DNA of 64,000 bases. It comes from Comamonadaceae bacterium OH2545_COT-014. Lineage in GTDB: Bacteria > Pseudomonadota > Gammaproteobacteria > Burkholderiales > Burkholderiaceae_C. The DNA lies in the NCBI GenBank assembly GCA_003859965.1, contig RQYR01000002.1, forward strand, positions 62,001-126,000, written 5' to 3'. Position numbers and translations under genes: made by a program. A model generated the notes under the pieces. It saw only the letters and a program-made list of their open reading frames with translations. It was not told the origin of the DNA and made no database searches. Positions 27,580 to 38,053 of the stretch are shown here, in pieces. Each line of letters starts with the position of its first letter. Within the stretch, counting starts at the first letter, position 1.

Positions 27580-28371
27580 TCAGTTGCCTCCTGCGCGCAG
27601 GTGTGCCAGGAAAGGCCCGAAGCCCTGCGGGCCGAGCCAGAAGTTCAGCAGGTGATCGACGCCGTTGCTCGTCAGCGTGGCGCCGGCCAGGCCATCGACC
27701 TGGTGCACGGCGCGCGGGCTGGCCGCATCGACGCCGCCCTTGACGATGGCGATGGCCGGCTGGCCGCTGGCGTCAAACACCTGCTTGCCCGGCCACAGCG
27801 CCTTCCAGCGCGGGTTGTCCACCTCCCCGCCCAGGCCGGGCGTTTCGGCGTGCTGGTAAAAGCCGAAACCGGCCACGGTGTTGTAGTCGTCCTTGAGCGC
27901 CAGAAAGCCGTGCAGCGTGGACCACAGGCCGTAGCCGCGCACGGGCAGCACCAGGGTTTCGGTCTTGCCTTGGGCATCTTCGACCAGATAGACCACCGTG
28001 AAGCGCTCGCGGCGGCGGATGGAGGCCGCGTCCTGCTCGGGGCGCAGGGCGTCGGAGAGGGCCGGATCCTTGGCGGCCTTGAGCGGATCGAAGCTGGCGG
28101 CCTCGTGCGCGTCGCTGAAGCGGCCGGTTTGCAGATCGACCAGGCGCGGCTGGATGCGCTCTTTGAACAGGCGCTGCACCTCGGCGGCGGGCGCATCGGC
28201 CGGGGCCAGCCCGGCGATGGCCAGAATGTTGCGCTGCTTGTCCAGCTGCTTGTTGACCTGCTGCGTGGGCTTGAGGCTGACGGCCGCGCCAGCCACGAAG
28301 ACCGAGCACACCAGGCAGACCAGCAGCGCCACCAGCAGCGTGCGTCCAATGGTTTCTTTTTGATCAGACAC
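27580..28371 (-). CDS. nqrC: Na+-NQR subunit C (covalent FMN)
   Basis: 263 residues. One N-terminal helix (about 10-32) then a periplasmic FMN-binding domain. FMN is attached to the last Thr-type position in [13 protein letters not shown] near the C-terminus, the target of ApbE. The start is a GTG (28369-28371), which overlaps nqrB by 8 bp; [18 protein letters not shown] is a sensible beginning. This is the only non-ATG start in the operon. Confidence 0.95.
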   Translation of the reverse strand: MSDQKETIGRTLLVALLVCLVCSVFVAGAAVSLKPTQQVNKQLDKQRNILAIAGLAPADAPAAEVQRLFKERIQPRLVDLQTGRFSDAHEAASFDPLKAAKDPALSDALRPEQDAASIRRRERFTVVYLVEDAQGKTETLVLPVRGYGLWSTLHGFLALKDDYNTVAGFGFYQHAETPGLGGEVDNPRWKALWPGKQVFDASGQPAIAIVKGGVDAASPRAVHQVDGLAGATLTSNGVDHLLNFWLGPQGFGPFLAHLRAGGN

Positions 28372-29575
28372 GGCGTGCGGCCCTCCGCTTGATGTTGGCC
28401 CGGATGACGAAGTGGTCGATCAGCGGGGCGAACAGGTTGCCGAACAAAATGGCCAGCATCATCCCTTCGGGGAAGGCCGGGTTGATGACGCGGATCATCA
28501 CCACCATCACCCCGATCAGCGCGCCGAAGATCCATTTGCCGGTGTTGGTCATGGAAGCGGACACCGGGTCGGTGGCCATGAACATCATGCCGAAGGCGTA
28601 GCCGCCCAGCACCAGATGCCAGTACCAGGGCAGGGCGAACATGGGGTTGGTGTCGGAGCCGATGAGGTTGAGCAGCAGGCTGAAGCCCACCATGCCGATC
28701 ATCACCCCGGCCACGATGCGCCAGGCGGCAATGCGCATCAGCATCAGCGCGCCGCCGCCCATCAGAATGGCCAGCGTGCTGGTTTCGCCCACCGAGCCGG
28801 GCATGAAACCCAGGAAAGCGTCCCACCAGCTCAGGCCGCCCTGCGCCAGCGCCACCACGCCGCCGCTGGCGGCCTGGCTGAGCGCCGTGGCGCCCGCATA
28901 GCCATCGACGGCGTTCCACACCGCATCGCCCGAGAGCGCGGCCGGGTAGGCGAAGAACAGGAAGGCCCGCCCGGCCAGCGCCGGGTTGATGAAGTTCTTG
29001 CCCGTGCCGCCAAACACCTCCTTGCCCAGCACCACGCCAAAGCTGATGCCCAGCGCCACCTGCCACAAGGGGATGGTGGGCGGCAGCGTCAGCGCGAACA
29101 GCACCGAGGTGACGAAAAAGCCCTCGTTGACCTCATGGCGGCGGATGGAGGCGAACAGCACCTCCCAAAAGCCCCCCACGGCAAAGGTCACAGCGTAGAT
29201 GGGCAGAAAGTGCAGCGCGCCCAGCAGCATGTTGTCCCACGCGCTGGCGGGGTTGAAGCCGCCGAGCATGCGCATCAGCGCAAAGCGCCAGCCATCCTGC
29301 GCGGCCAGCAGCTCGGGTTGGGCGGCAAACACGGTGTTGGCCTGCCAGCCCACGTTCCACATGCCGAAGAACATGGCCGGGAAGGTGCACAGCCACACCA
29401 TGATCATCATGCGCTTCAGATCAATGCTGTCGCGCACGTGCGCGGTGGAGCGCGTCACGCTGGCCGGGCGGTAGAGGAAGGTGTCCACCGCCTCGTACAA
29501 GGCGTACCACTTCTCGTACTTGCCGCCTTGGTGAAAATGCGGCTCGATACGGTCAAAAAAAGATCGCAGGCCCAT
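28364..29575 (-). CDS. nqrB: Na+-NQR subunit B (covalent FMN, riboflavin, Na+ channel)
   Basis: 403 residues, about ten helices. FMN is bound at the Thr in GYAGATAL, and the family region [39 protein letters not shown] is split here only for citation (residues about 150-190). Start at 29573-29575 ([14 protein letters not shown]); an upstream frame reaches into nqrA and lacks conservation. Six bp after the nqrA stop. Confidence 0.96.
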   Translation of the reverse strand: MGLRSFFDRIEPHFHQGGKYEKWYALYEAVDTFLYRPASVTRSTAHVRDSIDLKRMMIMVWLCTFPAMFFGMWNVGWQANTVFAAQPELLAAQDGWRFALMRMLGGFNPASAWDNMLLGALHFLPIYAVTFAVGGFWEVLFASIRRHEVNEGFFVTSVLFALTLPPTIPLWQVALGISFGVVLGKEVFGGTGKNFINPALAGRAFLFFAYPAALSGDAVWNAVDGYAGATALSQAASGGVVALAQGGLSWWDAFLGFMPGSVGETSTLAILMGGGALMLMRIAAWRIVAGVMIGMVGFSLLLNLIGSDTNPMFALPWYWHLVLGGYAFGMMFMATDPVSASMTNTGKWIFGALIGVMVVMIRVINPAFPEGMMLAILFGNLFAPLIDHFVIRANIKRRAARRV

Positions 29576-29580
29576 GGTGT

Positions 29581-30978
29581 TCAGCCCTCCTTCTCGATGC
29601 GGGTGAGGTTGTCCCGCAAGATCGGGCCATATTCGTACTTGCCGGCGCACACGTAGGTGCACAGCGCCAAATCTTCTTCATCCAATTCCAGGCAGCCGAG
29701 CTTTTGCGCCATCTCCGTGTCGCCCACGATCAGCGCGCGCAGCAGCTGCGTGGGCAGGATGTCCAGCGGCATCACCGCCTCGTAATTGCCAATGGGCACC
29801 ATGGCGCGCGGGCTGCCGTTAGTGGTGGTGCTCATGGGCAGCAGGCGGCGGCCCAGCAGGCTGGAGAGAAAGGCCCCGGTCACCGAATGCTTGCGCGCGC
29901 CCGGGCGCAGGTAATGCAGCATCTCGCGCTCCGTGCCTTCGTGCAGGCAGCTCACCTGCACGTGGTAGCGGCCCAGAAAGGCATATGGCCCGCTGGCCGT
30001 GCGCCCGCCCAGCACCGAGCCGGATATCACGCGGTTGTTCACGCGGTTGTCCGCGCCCTCCAGCTCGCCGGCGGTCAGCTCCTCCAGGCTCGCGCCCAGG
30101 CGCGTGCGCAGCAGGCGCGGGTTTTTCACCACCGGCCCGCCCAGCGCCACGATGCGCTCGGTCCATAACTGGCCTGTGGTGAACAGCTTGCCGATGGCGA
30201 TCACGTCCTGATAGCCGATGTGCCACACCGTGCGCGTGGCATCCACCGGGTACACAAAGTGAATGTGCGTGCCCGGCAACCCGGCCGGGTGCGGGCCGTC
30301 GAACTCCTCCACCTTCAGGCCCGGCACGTCTTCGCCCGGCAGCGAGGCATTGGATGATGTATGGGGCGCCTTGCACAGCACCAGCGGCGCCAGGCGCGCC
30401 AGCGCGCGCAGGCCGTGGCGGAAGTCGCCAGCGTGCGCATTGATGATGGGGGCCGGGTCGGCCGCCAGCGGGTGCGTGTCCATGGCCGTGACGAAAATCG
30501 CCGCGGGCGTGGCGTCAGCGGCCGGAATCTTGCTGAACGGCCGCGTGCGCAGCGCCGCCCACAGGCCGCTGTGCTGCAGGTTCTCGCGCACCTGCGCGTC
30601 GCTCAGCGCGTCGAGCTGGGCCGCGTCATAACGGGCGAAGGCCAGCGCCTCTTCCTGGCCCGGCGCGCCCTCAACATCGATCACCACCGATTGCAGCACC
30701 CGCTGCTGCCCGCGGTGAATGGCGCTGACCACGCCCGCCGCCGGCGCGGTGATGTGCACGCCCGGCTGGTTCTTGTCGGAAAACAGGGGCTGGCCCGTTT
30801 TCACCCTCTCGCCCACCTGCACCGCCATCGTCGGCTTCAGGCCGTGGTAATCGGCCCCGATGACGGCCACGCGGCGCACGGCCGGGGCGTCGGCCGGAGC
30901 AGCGGCCGGAACATCGGCCAGTTGCGGCCGGGGCGCGCCGGCCAGGGGCAGGTCCAGGCCACGCTTGATTCTGATCAT
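29581..30978 (-). CDS. nqrA: Na+-NQR subunit A
   Basis: Peripheral subunit implicated in quinone access. 465 residues. [18 protein letters not shown] and the barrel-sandwich motif [38 protein letters not shown] match NqrA; the middle carries [34 protein letters not shown] and the end [20 protein letters not shown]. Start ATG at 30976-30978; a longer frame to 31050 is not conserved. First gene of the operon, divergent from phaZ. Confidence 0.96.
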   Translation of the reverse strand: MIRIKRGLDLPLAGAPRPQLADVPAAAPADAPAVRRVAVIGADYHGLKPTMAVQVGERVKTGQPLFSDKNQPGVHITAPAAGVVSAIHRGQQRVLQSVVIDVEGAPGQEEALAFARYDAAQLDALSDAQVRENLQHSGLWAALRTRPFSKIPAADATPAAIFVTAMDTHPLAADPAPIINAHAGDFRHGLRALARLAPLVLCKAPHTSSNASLPGEDVPGLKVEEFDGPHPAGLPGTHIHFVYPVDATRTVWHIGYQDVIAIGKLFTTGQLWTERIVALGGPVVKNPRLLRTRLGASLEELTAGELEGADNRVNNRVISGSVLGGRTASGPYAFLGRYHVQVSCLHEGTEREMLHYLRPGARKHSVTGAFLSSLLGRRLLPMSTTTNGSPRAMVPIGNYEAVMPLDILPTQLLRALIVGDTEMAQKLGCLELDEEDLALCTYVCAGKYEYGPILRDNLTRIEKEG

Positions 30979-31291
30979 CTTGTTCGTGTCCCTACGTTTT
31001 GATACGACCGGCCCAGTGTGCAAGCACTGCGCCAGCGGCGGAAAAAACAACCAATGTTAGCCGAGCCGGGTGCAGCCACCCTCAAGGCCGATGGCGAGCG
31101 CCCGCGCCGCCATCGGGCGATCCGGCACGTTGGCGGGGTCCGCCGGGCTGGCAAGGCGCGTTAATGCGTCGCGCGCCGGGCAGGCTGACCCGTCGTGGAC
31201 GGGCAACCGTAGGTAATAACGCCAAGCGCAAAGATGGCGCGCGGCTGATATATTGCGGTGCAGCAAAAACAAGTTTCATTTTGTACATCCC
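30979..31291. other. Divergent region between nqrA and phaZ
   Basis: 313 bp. It should hold both the nqr and phaZ promoters. The only motif I can single out is the TTGC/GCAA element before phaZ (31253-31266). No gene is visible. Confidence 0.6.
31248..31266 (+). promoter_or_regulatory. Candidate PhaR-like operator and -10 upstream of phaZ
   Basis: TTGCGGTGCAGCAA (31253-31266): inverted TTGC / GCAA with an inner TGCAGCA, 25-38 bp before the phaZ ATG. It resembles the TGC-rich palindromes bound by PhaR, which senses PHB. An overlapping ATATATT could be the -10. By eye only. Confidence 0.35.
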
Positions 31292-32875
31292 ATGCTCTAC
31301 CAAATCTACGAAGCCCAGCGTGCATTGATCGAGCCGTTCTCCGATCTGGCCGCCGCCGCTGCCAAAGCCTGCGGCAATCCGCACACCCTGCTGGGCCGCA
31401 TCCCGATGGCGCCGCGCATCTCGGCGGGCTACGCGCTCATGCACCGGCTGGGCAAGGATTACGAGAAGCCCGAATTCGGCATCCGCAACATCGATATTGA
31501 CGGCGTGCTCGTTGCCATTGACGAGCGGGTGGAGATGGACAAGCCGTTTTGCGAGCTGCGCCGCTTCAAGCGCTTTTCCGACGATCCGGCCACGCTGGCC
31601 AAGCTCAAGACGCAGCCGCCGGTGCTCATCGTCGCGCCGCTGTCGGGCCATTACGCCACGCTGCTGCGCGACACCGTGCGCACCATGCTGGAAGGGCACA
31701 AGGTCTACATCACCGACTGGAAAAACGCCTGCATGGTGCCGCTGTCCGAGGGCGAGTTCCACCTGGACGACTATGTGAACTACGTGCAGGACTTCATCCG
31801 CCACCTGCAAAAAACCTATGGCAACTGCCACATCGTCAGCGTGTGCCAGCCCACCGTGCCGGTGCTGGCGGCCGTGTCGCTGATGGCCTCGCGCGGCGAG
31901 AAAACGCCCACCACCATGACCATGATGGGCGGCCCCATCGACGCGCGCCGCTCGCCCACGGCCGTCAACAACCTGGCCACGGGCAAGAGCCACGCCTGGT
32001 TCCGCAACAACGTCATCTACCGCGTGCCTTCCAACTACCCCGGCGCGGGGCGGCGCGTGTACCCCGGCTTTTTGCAGCATGCGGGCTTCATCGCCATGAA
32101 CCCCGACCGCCACGCCAGCAGCCATTACGACTACTTCAAGGACCTCATCAAAGGCGACCAGTCCAGCGCCGAAACCCACCGCAAGTTCTACGACGAGTAC
32201 AACGCCGTGCTCGACATGGACGCCGACTACTACCTGGAAACCATCAAAACCGTGTTCCAGGACTTTTCCCTGCCCAACGGCACCTGGGACGTGCGCGCGC
32301 CCAACGGCAAGCTCGAGCGCGTGCGCCCGCAAGACATCACGGGCACCGCGCTGCTGACGGTCGAGGGCGAGCTGGACGACATTTCAGGCTCCGGCCAGAC
32401 CGAAGCCGCGCACGACCTGTGCACCGGCCTGACGCGCAAGGAACAGCACCACCTGGAGGTGAAGGGCGCGGGGCATTACGGCATCTTCAGCGGCCGCCGC
32501 TGGCGCGAGAAGGTCTATCCGCACATCAAGGCGTTCATTGCCGAAAACGCGGGCGCTGACATTCACGAAGAAAACCGCCGCCACACCCGGGCAGCCATCC
32601 GCGTGGGCGTGCCGGCGCCTGAAACCCCGGCCGCCGCGCCTGCCCCTGCCCGCAAGGCGCCACGCCGCACCGCGCAGGCCAAGGCCAAAGCAGAAGCCAG
32701 CACCGAGGCCAAGGCCCGGACCACCCGGACCAAGACCCGCGCCTCAACCAAGGCAACCCAAGCGCCCGCTGCGCCCAAGGCCAGCGCGGCAGCCAAGGCG
32801 AAAGCGCCTGCCCAAGACAGCCCCAGCAGCCCCAGCCCGCGCCGCCGCGCCCGCCAGACGGGCGCCAAGCCCTGA
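31292..32875 (+). CDS. phaZ: Intracellular polyhydroxybutyrate depolymerase with basic C-terminal tail
   Basis: Breaks down the storage polymer inside the cell. 527 residues. The core (1-425) matches the intracellular PhaZ family: catalytic Cys185 in [13 protein letters not shown], Asp362 in EGELDDISG and His395 in [10 protein letters not shown]. From about 430 on there is a 95-residue tail rich in Ala, Lys, Arg and Pro (for example [33 protein letters not shown]), which normal PhaZ (about 420 residues) lacks and which resembles histone H1-like tails. The ATG at 31292 is preferred over a TTG start 39 bp upstream. RsxB-like gene follows at 29 bp. Confidence 0.93.
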   Translation: MLYQIYEAQRALIEPFSDLAAAAAKACGNPHTLLGRIPMAPRISAGYALMHRLGKDYEKPEFGIRNIDIDGVLVAIDERVEMDKPFCELRRFKRFSDDPATLAKLKTQPPVLIVAPLSGHYATLLRDTVRTMLEGHKVYITDWKNACMVPLSEGEFHLDDYVNYVQDFIRHLQKTYGNCHIVSVCQPTVPVLAAVSLMASRGEKTPTTMTMMGGPIDARRSPTAVNNLATGKSHAWFRNNVIYRVPSNYPGAGRRVYPGFLQHAGFIAMNPDRHASSHYDYFKDLIKGDQSSAETHRKFYDEYNAVLDMDADYYLETIKTVFQDFSLPNGTWDVRAPNGKLERVRPQDITGTALLTVEGELDDISGSGQTEAAHDLCTGLTRKEQHHLEVKGAGHYGIFSGRRWREKVYPHIKAFIAENAGADIHEENRRHTRAAIRVGVPAPETPAAAPAPARKAPRRTAQAKAKAEASTEAKARTTRTKTRASTKATQAPAAPKASAAAKAKAPAQDSPSSPSPRRRARQTGAKP

Positions 32876-32904
32876 ACCGGAGCGCAAGGTTCCCGCCAAA
32901 ACCC

Positions 32905-33609
32905 GTGTCCGCCCCATTGCCCGAGCATGCCGCTGTGACGGCGCCGCCCGCCGCCGCACTGGCCGCGCGCGTGCTGGACGCCCTGCCGCAAACCCAGTGC
33001 AAGCGCTGCGGCTACCCCGACTGTGCGGCCTACGCCCACGCCATTGCTCATGAAGGCGCGCCCATCAACCAGTGCCCGCCTGGCGGGCAAGAAGGCGTGC
33101 GCCGCCTGGCCGCGCTGACCGGCCAGCCCGCCAGCGCGCTCAACCCCGGCAACGGCGCTGAAGGCCCGCGCCACGTAGCCTGGATCGACGAAAACTGGTG
33201 CATTGGCTGCACCCTGTGCATCAAGGCCTGCCCGGTGGACTGCATCGTGGGCGGCAACAAGCGCATGCACACCGTGATCGAGGCCGACTGCACCGGCTGC
33301 GAGCTGTGCGTGCCCGCCTGCCCGGTGGACTGCATTGTGCTGGAAAACGTGAGCGGCGATCGCACAGGCTGGCAAGCCTGGTCGCCCGAGCAAGCCGGCC
33401 AGGCCCGCGTGCGCTACGCCTTCGTCACCGCCCGCCGCCAGCGCGACGCGCAGGCGCACGCCCGCGCGCTGGAAGAAAAGGCGCGCCACAAACTGGCCCA
33501 CCTGCCCGAGCTGACCAAGGGCGCCACCGGCCCCGAGCTGGACCGCAAGCGCGCCGTCATCGAAGCCGCCCTGGCCCGCGCGCGTGCGGCCCGCGCCTCG
33601 TCCGCCTGA
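32905..33609 (+). CDS. rsxB: RnfB/RsxB-type electron transport ferredoxin
   Basis: 234 residues. An N-terminal iron-sulfur module has [13 protein letters not shown] and QCPPGG (Cys32, Cys35, Cys40, Cys57), then two [4Fe-4S] ferredoxin motifs ([12 protein letters not shown] at 99-110, [12 protein letters not shown] at 129-140) and a helical basic tail. The cytoplasmic ferredoxin half of Rnf/Rsx is plain, but the membrane helix typical of RnfB is missing and no rsxACDGE genes are nearby, so its partner is unknown. The start is a GTG (32905); no better ATG exists. It follows phaZ by 29 bp. Confidence 0.85.
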   Translation: MSAPLPEHAAVTAPPAAALAARVLDALPQTQCKRCGYPDCAAYAHAIAHEGAPINQCPPGGQEGVRRLAALTGQPASALNPGNGAEGPRHVAWIDENWCIGCTLCIKACPVDCIVGGNKRMHTVIEADCTGCELCVPACPVDCIVLENVSGDRTGWQAWSPEQAGQARVRYAFVTARRQRDAQAHARALEEKARHKLAHLPELTKGATGPELDRKRAVIEAALARARAARASSA

Positions 33610-33671
33610 GCGACGTGTCTGCCAGCGGGGCCGTCATTGGCGCCCCATCCGGTTCGGTTGGGTACTTGTCA

Positions 33672-33724
33672 TCAAAAAAGATAGCGTGTCAGGCCGTCAA
33701 TACGGCCTAAAACGGCTTTTTTAA
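33672..33724 (+). repeat. Dispersed hairpin repeat, copy 4, terminator-like
   Basis: ATAGCGTGTC, then stem AGGCCGT / ACGGCCT (33691-33697 with 33702-33708) and AAAACGGCTTTTTTAA. With six T after the stem it looks like an intrinsic terminator for rsxB, and it lies between convergent rsxB and uvrB. Confidence 0.6.
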
Positions 33725-33770
33725 CCCTAAAGGCTGTTCGGCGTGGCGCTGGTGGCGTTCGCCGCATTTT

Positions 33771-33786
33771 TTTGAACAGGTTCTTT
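33771..33786 (-). repeat. AGAACCTGTTCAAA motif downstream of uvrB
   Basis: AAGAACCTGTTCAAAAAA on the minus strand, 63 bp past the uvrB stop. Confidence 0.5.
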
Positions 33787-33848
33787 ACGCAGCGTGCGCT
33801 GCAGGGGGCATCGCGCGATGCCAGCCGCGGCGTGGGGCCGGTGGTGCG

Positions 33849-35960
33849 TCAGGCCACGGGGGCGGCTGGCGCGGCGGCGCGGCCGGCCGCGCCGAGCACG
33901 CGCTCTTTCAGCAGGGCCAGCTGGTCGCGCGTGCGCGCGGCTTCCTCGAACGCCAGGTTGCGCGCCTGCTCCAGCATCAGCTTTTCCAGCCGCTTGATCT
34001 CGCGCGAAAGCGCCTTCTCGCTCATTTCGCCCGTCTGGCCCATCTGGCCCAATGCGCGCCGGGCGGCGGCGTCGCGCCCCGCATGGGCCACCTGATCGGG
34101 CTTGTCGCCGTACACGCCGTCGATCAGGTCGCGCACCTGCTTGACGATGCCGCGCGGGGTGATGCCGTGGGCCTGGTTGTAGGCCGTTTGCTTGGCGCGG
34201 CGGCGCTCGGTTTCGCCGATGGCCTTTTTCATCGAATCGGTCACGCGGTCGGCGTAGAGGATGGCCTTTCCGTGCACGTTGCGCGCGGCGCGGCCAATGG
34301 TCTGGATCAGGCTGCGCTCGGCGCGCAGAAAGCCTTCCTTGTCGGCGTCCAGAATGGCTACCAGGCTGACCTCGGGAATGTCCAGCCCCTCGCGCAGCAG
34401 GTTGATGCCCACCAGCACGTCAAAGCTGCCCAGGCGCAGGTCGCGGATGATTTCCACGCGCTCCACCGTGTCTACGTCGCTGTGCAGGTAGCGCACCTTG
34501 ACGCCGTTGTCGGTGAGGTATTCGGTGAGCTGCTCGGCCATGCGCTTGGTCAGCGTGGTGATGAGCACGCGCTCGCTTCTGCGCACGCGCTCGCGGATTT
34601 CCTGCAACACGTCGTCCACCTGGTGGGTGGCGGGGCGCACCTCCACCTCGGGGTCGAGCAGGCCGGTGGGGCGCACCACCTGTTCCACCACGCGGCCGGC
34701 GTGTTCCTTCTCGTAGTCGGCCGGCGTGGCGGAGACGAAGATGACCTGGCGCATGCGCTGCTCGAATTCGTGGAACTTCAGCGGCCGGTTGTCCAGCGCG
34801 CTGGGCAGGCGAAAGCCGTATTCCACCAACGTGGTCTTGCGCGAGCGGTCGCCGTTGTACATGGCGTTGAGCTGGCCGATCATCTGGTGGCTCTCGTCCA
34901 GGAACATCACGGCGTCGCGCGGCAGGTAGTCGGTGAGCGTGGGCGGCGGATCGCCCGGACGCGCGCCCGACAGGTGGCGCGTGTAGTTCTCGATGCCCTT
35001 GCAGTGGCCCACCTCGGTCAGCATTTCCAGGTCGAACCGGGTGCGCTGCTCCAGCCGCTGGGCTTCGACCAGCTTGCCCTCGGCCATGAAGAATTTCAGC
35101 CGCTCGGCCAGCTCCTGCTTGATGGTTTCCACCGCCGCCAGCGTTTTCTCGCGCGGGGTCACGTAGTGGCTGCTGGGGTAGATGACGAAGCGCGGCACCT
35201 TCTGCCGCACCTGGCCGGTGAGCGGGTCGAACAGGGCGATGCTCTCGATCTCGTCGTCGAACAGCTCGAAGCGCACGGCCAGCTCCGAATGCTCGGACGG
35301 GAACACGTCGATCGTGTCGCCGCGCACGCGGAAGGTGCCGCGCGCAAAGTCCACGTCCTGCCGCTGGTACTGCATGCGCACCAGCTGCGCAATGGCTTCG
35401 CGCTGGCCCTGCTTGCCGCCCACCTTCAGGATCATGCGCATCTGCATGTAATCGTCGGGCGCGCCAATGCCGTAGATGGCGCTCACGGTGGCCACGATCA
35501 CCACATCGCGCCGCTCCAGCACGCTTTTGGTGGCTGAAAGGCGCATCTGCTCGATGTGCTCGTTGATGGCCGAGTCCTTCTCGATGAACAAATCGCGCTG
35601 CGGCACGTAGGCCTCGGGCTGGTAGTAGTCGTAGTAGCTGACGAAGTACTCCACCGCGTTTTTGGGGAAGAACTCGCGGAACTCGCTGTACAGCTGCGCC
35701 GCCAGCGTCTTGTTGGGCGCGAACACAATCGCCGGCCGGCCCAGCTGCGCAATCACGTTGGCCATGGTGAAAGTCTTGCCCGAGCCGGTCACGCCCAGCA
35801 GGGTCTGGAACACCTCGCCGTCCTGCACGCCTTCCACCAGCTCGGCAATGGCCGTGGGCTGGTCGCCCGCGGGCGGATAGGGCTGGAAAAGCTGGAAGGG
35901 CGAGTCGGGGAAAGTGACGAATTGGCCCCGCTCCGGGGCCGGCGGCGTAGCTGTGGACAT
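33849..35960 (-). CDS. uvrB: UvrABC excision nuclease subunit B
   Basis: DNA-damage verification helicase of nucleotide excision repair. 703 residues. Walker [11 protein letters not shown], the damage-probing beta-hairpin [12 protein letters not shown], the DEAD-type [13 protein letters not shown], helicase motifs [15 protein letters not shown] and [10 protein letters not shown], and the C-terminal UVR domain ([26 protein letters not shown]) are complete. The start chosen is the ATG at 35958-35960 ([22 protein letters not shown]); a longer open frame adds about 74 unconserved residues. No LexA box of the CTGT-N8-ACAG type is visible upstream. Confidence 0.97.
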   Translation of the reverse strand: MSTATPPAPERGQFVTFPDSPFQLFQPYPPAGDQPTAIAELVEGVQDGEVFQTLLGVTGSGKTFTMANVIAQLGRPAIVFAPNKTLAAQLYSEFREFFPKNAVEYFVSYYDYYQPEAYVPQRDLFIEKDSAINEHIEQMRLSATKSVLERRDVVIVATVSAIYGIGAPDDYMQMRMILKVGGKQGQREAIAQLVRMQYQRQDVDFARGTFRVRGDTIDVFPSEHSELAVRFELFDDEIESIALFDPLTGQVRQKVPRFVIYPSSHYVTPREKTLAAVETIKQELAERLKFFMAEGKLVEAQRLEQRTRFDLEMLTEVGHCKGIENYTRHLSGARPGDPPPTLTDYLPRDAVMFLDESHQMIGQLNAMYNGDRSRKTTLVEYGFRLPSALDNRPLKFHEFEQRMRQVIFVSATPADYEKEHAGRVVEQVVRPTGLLDPEVEVRPATHQVDDVLQEIRERVRRSERVLITTLTKRMAEQLTEYLTDNGVKVRYLHSDVDTVERVEIIRDLRLGSFDVLVGINLLREGLDIPEVSLVAILDADKEGFLRAERSLIQTIGRAARNVHGKAILYADRVTDSMKKAIGETERRRAKQTAYNQAHGITPRGIVKQVRDLIDGVYGDKPDQVAHAGRDAAARRALGQMGQTGEMSEKALSREIKRLEKLMLEQARNLAFEEAARTRDQLALLKERVLGAAGRAAAPAAPVA

Positions 35961-36416
35961 GGGTGCCAGAGAATGCAGCCGCATTGCGCAAACATTGCGG
36001 CGAGAAGAAGCGCGCGGCATGGCGCAACCAGAGAAAGCGCAGATTGTGCCTGCCCGGGCTGCAAAGGGCTGGCGCAGCAGCAGGGCAAGCACGATGTAGG
36101 TGTCCAGCAGCACCGTCTGGCCTGGCTGCAGGTAGCGGGCGGGCGGCTCCTGCACGCCGGGGGGCCGGGGGCGGGCGGCCACCCTGATGGCGGATGAAGG
36201 CTAGAAACCAAACCCCGCATCACCTCAGCGCGGGCAATCTGAGCTACCCAGAAACCGCCCTATTAACTGTCATATAGAAAAAGCATTCGTGCCGCGCATG
36301 ACGGCCGATGAGGTGCGGCCACAACACACCGGCCTGATGCGTGCCCGCCTGGGTGTATCGCTCAGCGCCTGCTTTTGTTAACATTTTGTGACTATCAAGC
36401 CCCAGGGAGAAACGCC
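35961..36416. other. Divergent region between uvrB and pstS-like gene
   Basis: 456 bp. It contains a Pho-box-like repeat (36375-36392). Part of it, 36000-36182, is open on the minus strand in the uvrB frame ([19 protein letters not shown]) but shows no family likeness. No gene is supported. Confidence 0.55.
36375..36392 (+). promoter_or_regulatory. Candidate Pho box upstream of pstS-like gene
   Basis: Direct repeat TTGTTAA-CATT-TTGTGAC with the 7+4+7 layout of PhoB sites (consensus CTGTCAT-N4-CTGTCAT). It starts 42 bp before the pstS ATG. A single CTGTCATA half-site occurs at 36267-36274 as well. Confidence 0.4.
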
Positions 36417-37496
36417 ATGACATTCGCCACGAACCGCCGCACGCTTTTGCTTCAAGGAGGGGCGCTTGCCATTGCCGGTGCTGGCATGGCCTGGGGGCCG
36501 GCCGTGCTGAGCCAGGCCAAGGCGCTGCTCAAGGGGGCGGGGGCCAGCTTGCCGGCGCTCATCTATGAGCAGTGGGCCTTGGCCTATGCCCGTGAAACCG
36601 GGGCGCAGCTGCAATACCAGGCCAGCGGTTCTGGCGAAGGTGTGCGTCAGGCTGTGGCGCGCAGCGTGCATTTCGGCGCTACGGATACGCCCTTGGCCGC
36701 CAAGGCGCTGGCGGATGCCAAGCTGGTGCAGTTTCCGACCGTGGTGGGCGGCATTGTGCCGGTGGTCAACCTGCCGGGCGTGGCCAGCGGCGCGCTGCGG
36801 CTGGATGGCCCGGTGCTGGCAGATCTGTTCACCGGGCGCATCACGCACTGGAACGATGTGCGCATTGCCGCGCTCAACCCGCAGTTGCGGCTGCCTGCGC
36901 TGCCGGTGGTGCGTGTGGTGCGGGCAGATGCCTCTGGCTCCACGGCCACGTTCACCCGCTATTTGGGGCTGTTTTCCGAAGAGTGGCGCTCCAAGGCGGG
37001 CAGCAGCCCCGGCTGGAATGGCACCGTGGCGGCGGCGCGCAGCACCATTGGCGTGGTGGAGGCGGTGCAGGGGCAGCCCGGCGCCGTAGGCTATGTGCCG
37101 TTTGACCGCGTGCAAAAAGGGGCGCTGACGGCCGTGGCGTTGAAAAACGAAGCGGGCCAGTTCGTCCAGCCTTCGGAGCTGAGCATCCGCGATGCCACGC
37201 AAGCGGCCAACCTGCAGCAAAACCTGACGGCTTCGCTGCTCAACACCCGGGGCGCGCAAGCCTGGCCCATTACCGAACTGACCTACGTGCTGGTGTCCGC
37301 CAACCCCGCCAAGGCGAGCGATCTGGCGCCCACGCTCGAATTTTTTGCCTGGGCCTTGCAAAAGGGCGATGCCATCGTGCGCCAGACCGGCTTCGTGGCC
37401 TTGCCCGCCCGCGTGCAGGCGGCGGCGTTCAAGGTGCTGCTGGGCGTGCGCGATGCGCAGGGCAAGCTGGTGCTGGGCGGCGGTTTCAAGGGCTAA
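36417..37496 (+). CDS. pstS: PstS-like phosphate-binding protein
   Basis: 359 residues. A twin-arginine-like signal (NRRTLLLQGGALAIAGAGMAW) precedes a mature domain with PstS marks: KGAGASLPALIYEQW, GSGEGVRQAVARSVHFGATDTPL (phosphate-contact loop), FTGRITHWNDV and VVRADASGSTATFTRYL. Start ATG at 36417 with AGGGAGA upstream. pstC, pstA, pstB are absent here, so the gene is a lone extra copy or separated from its transporter. A Pho-box-like repeat upstream suggests control by phosphate starvation. Confidence 0.88.
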   Translation: MTFATNRRTLLLQGGALAIAGAGMAWGPAVLSQAKALLKGAGASLPALIYEQWALAYARETGAQLQYQASGSGEGVRQAVARSVHFGATDTPLAAKALADAKLVQFPTVVGGIVPVVNLPGVASGALRLDGPVLADLFTGRITHWNDVRIAALNPQLRLPALPVVRVVRADASGSTATFTRYLGLFSEEWRSKAGSSPGWNGTVAAARSTIGVVEAVQGQPGAVGYVPFDRVQKGALTAVALKNEAGQFVQPSELSIRDATQAANLQQNLTASLLNTRGAQAWPITELTYVLVSANPAKASDLAPTLEFFAWALQKGDAIVRQTGFVALPARVQAAAFKVLLGVRDAQGKLVLGGGFKG

Positions 37497-37573
37497 GTGT
37501 CTGAAGCGCATGCTGCTTGTGTGTTTGCCTGGGGCTGCACGGCTGGCTGGGCGGATGCAGACTGGATCGGCAC

Positions 37574-38053
37574 TCAAGCCGCCCACAGCGCGGGCTTGTT
37601 CACCATCAGCCAGTACACCGCCACCATGGCGATGAAGGCCGGGTAGCCCAGCGCCTCCCACCAGCGGGCCAGGCGCGCGTAGCTGGCGGGCAGGGCGCTG
37701 CCGCTGGCGTGGGCGGCCTGGGCCATGCGCGCCATGCGCAGTTGCAGCCACAGCACGGGCAGCCAGCAGGCGCCGGCCAGCGCGTACAGCGCCAGCGAGG
37801 CGGCCAGCCACGGCGTGCTCAGCGGCCAGCCGGCCCAGTAGGCCAGCAGCACGCCGGTGACGGGCTGCACGATGACGGCCGGCGTGGTGAACCAGGTGTC
37901 GGCGCGCACCACCAGGCGGCTGACCACGGCCTGCGCGGCCACGTTGCCCGAGCGGTTGGCGAAAAACATGTAGAAGGCCGAGCCAAAACCCGTGCCGACC
38001 ATGAGCACGCTGCTGATGATGTGCAGCCATTTGACGATGAGATAGCTGTTCAT
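37574..38053 (-). CDS. DUF2269 integral membrane protein
   Basis: 159 residues, four membrane helices. VKWLHIISSVLMVGTGFGSAFYMFF with the conserved His is the DUF2269 beginning, followed by VVRADTWFTTPAVIVQPVTGVLL and WEALGYPAFIAMVAVYWLMV. The function of the family is unknown. Last gene of the GbsR operon; its ATG overlaps the DoxX-like stop (ATGA, 38050-38053). Confidence 0.85.
   Translation of the reverse strand: MNSYLIVKWLHIISSVLMVGTGFGSAFYMFFANRSGNVAAQAVVSRLVVRADTWFTTPAVIVQPVTGVLLAYWAGWPLSTPWLAASLALYALAGACWLPVLWLQLRMARMAQAAHASGSALPASYARLARWWEALGYPAFIAMVAVYWLMVNKPALWAA

Noticed and set aside
35961-36182. LexA box or extra gene upstream of uvrB
   Set aside because: No CTGT-N8-ACAG; the open minus-strand frame has no family likeness.
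36000-36182. Membrane-like peptide [14 protein letters not shown] as a small gene
   Set aside because: No start with RBS and in frame with uvrB; best seen as noncoding.
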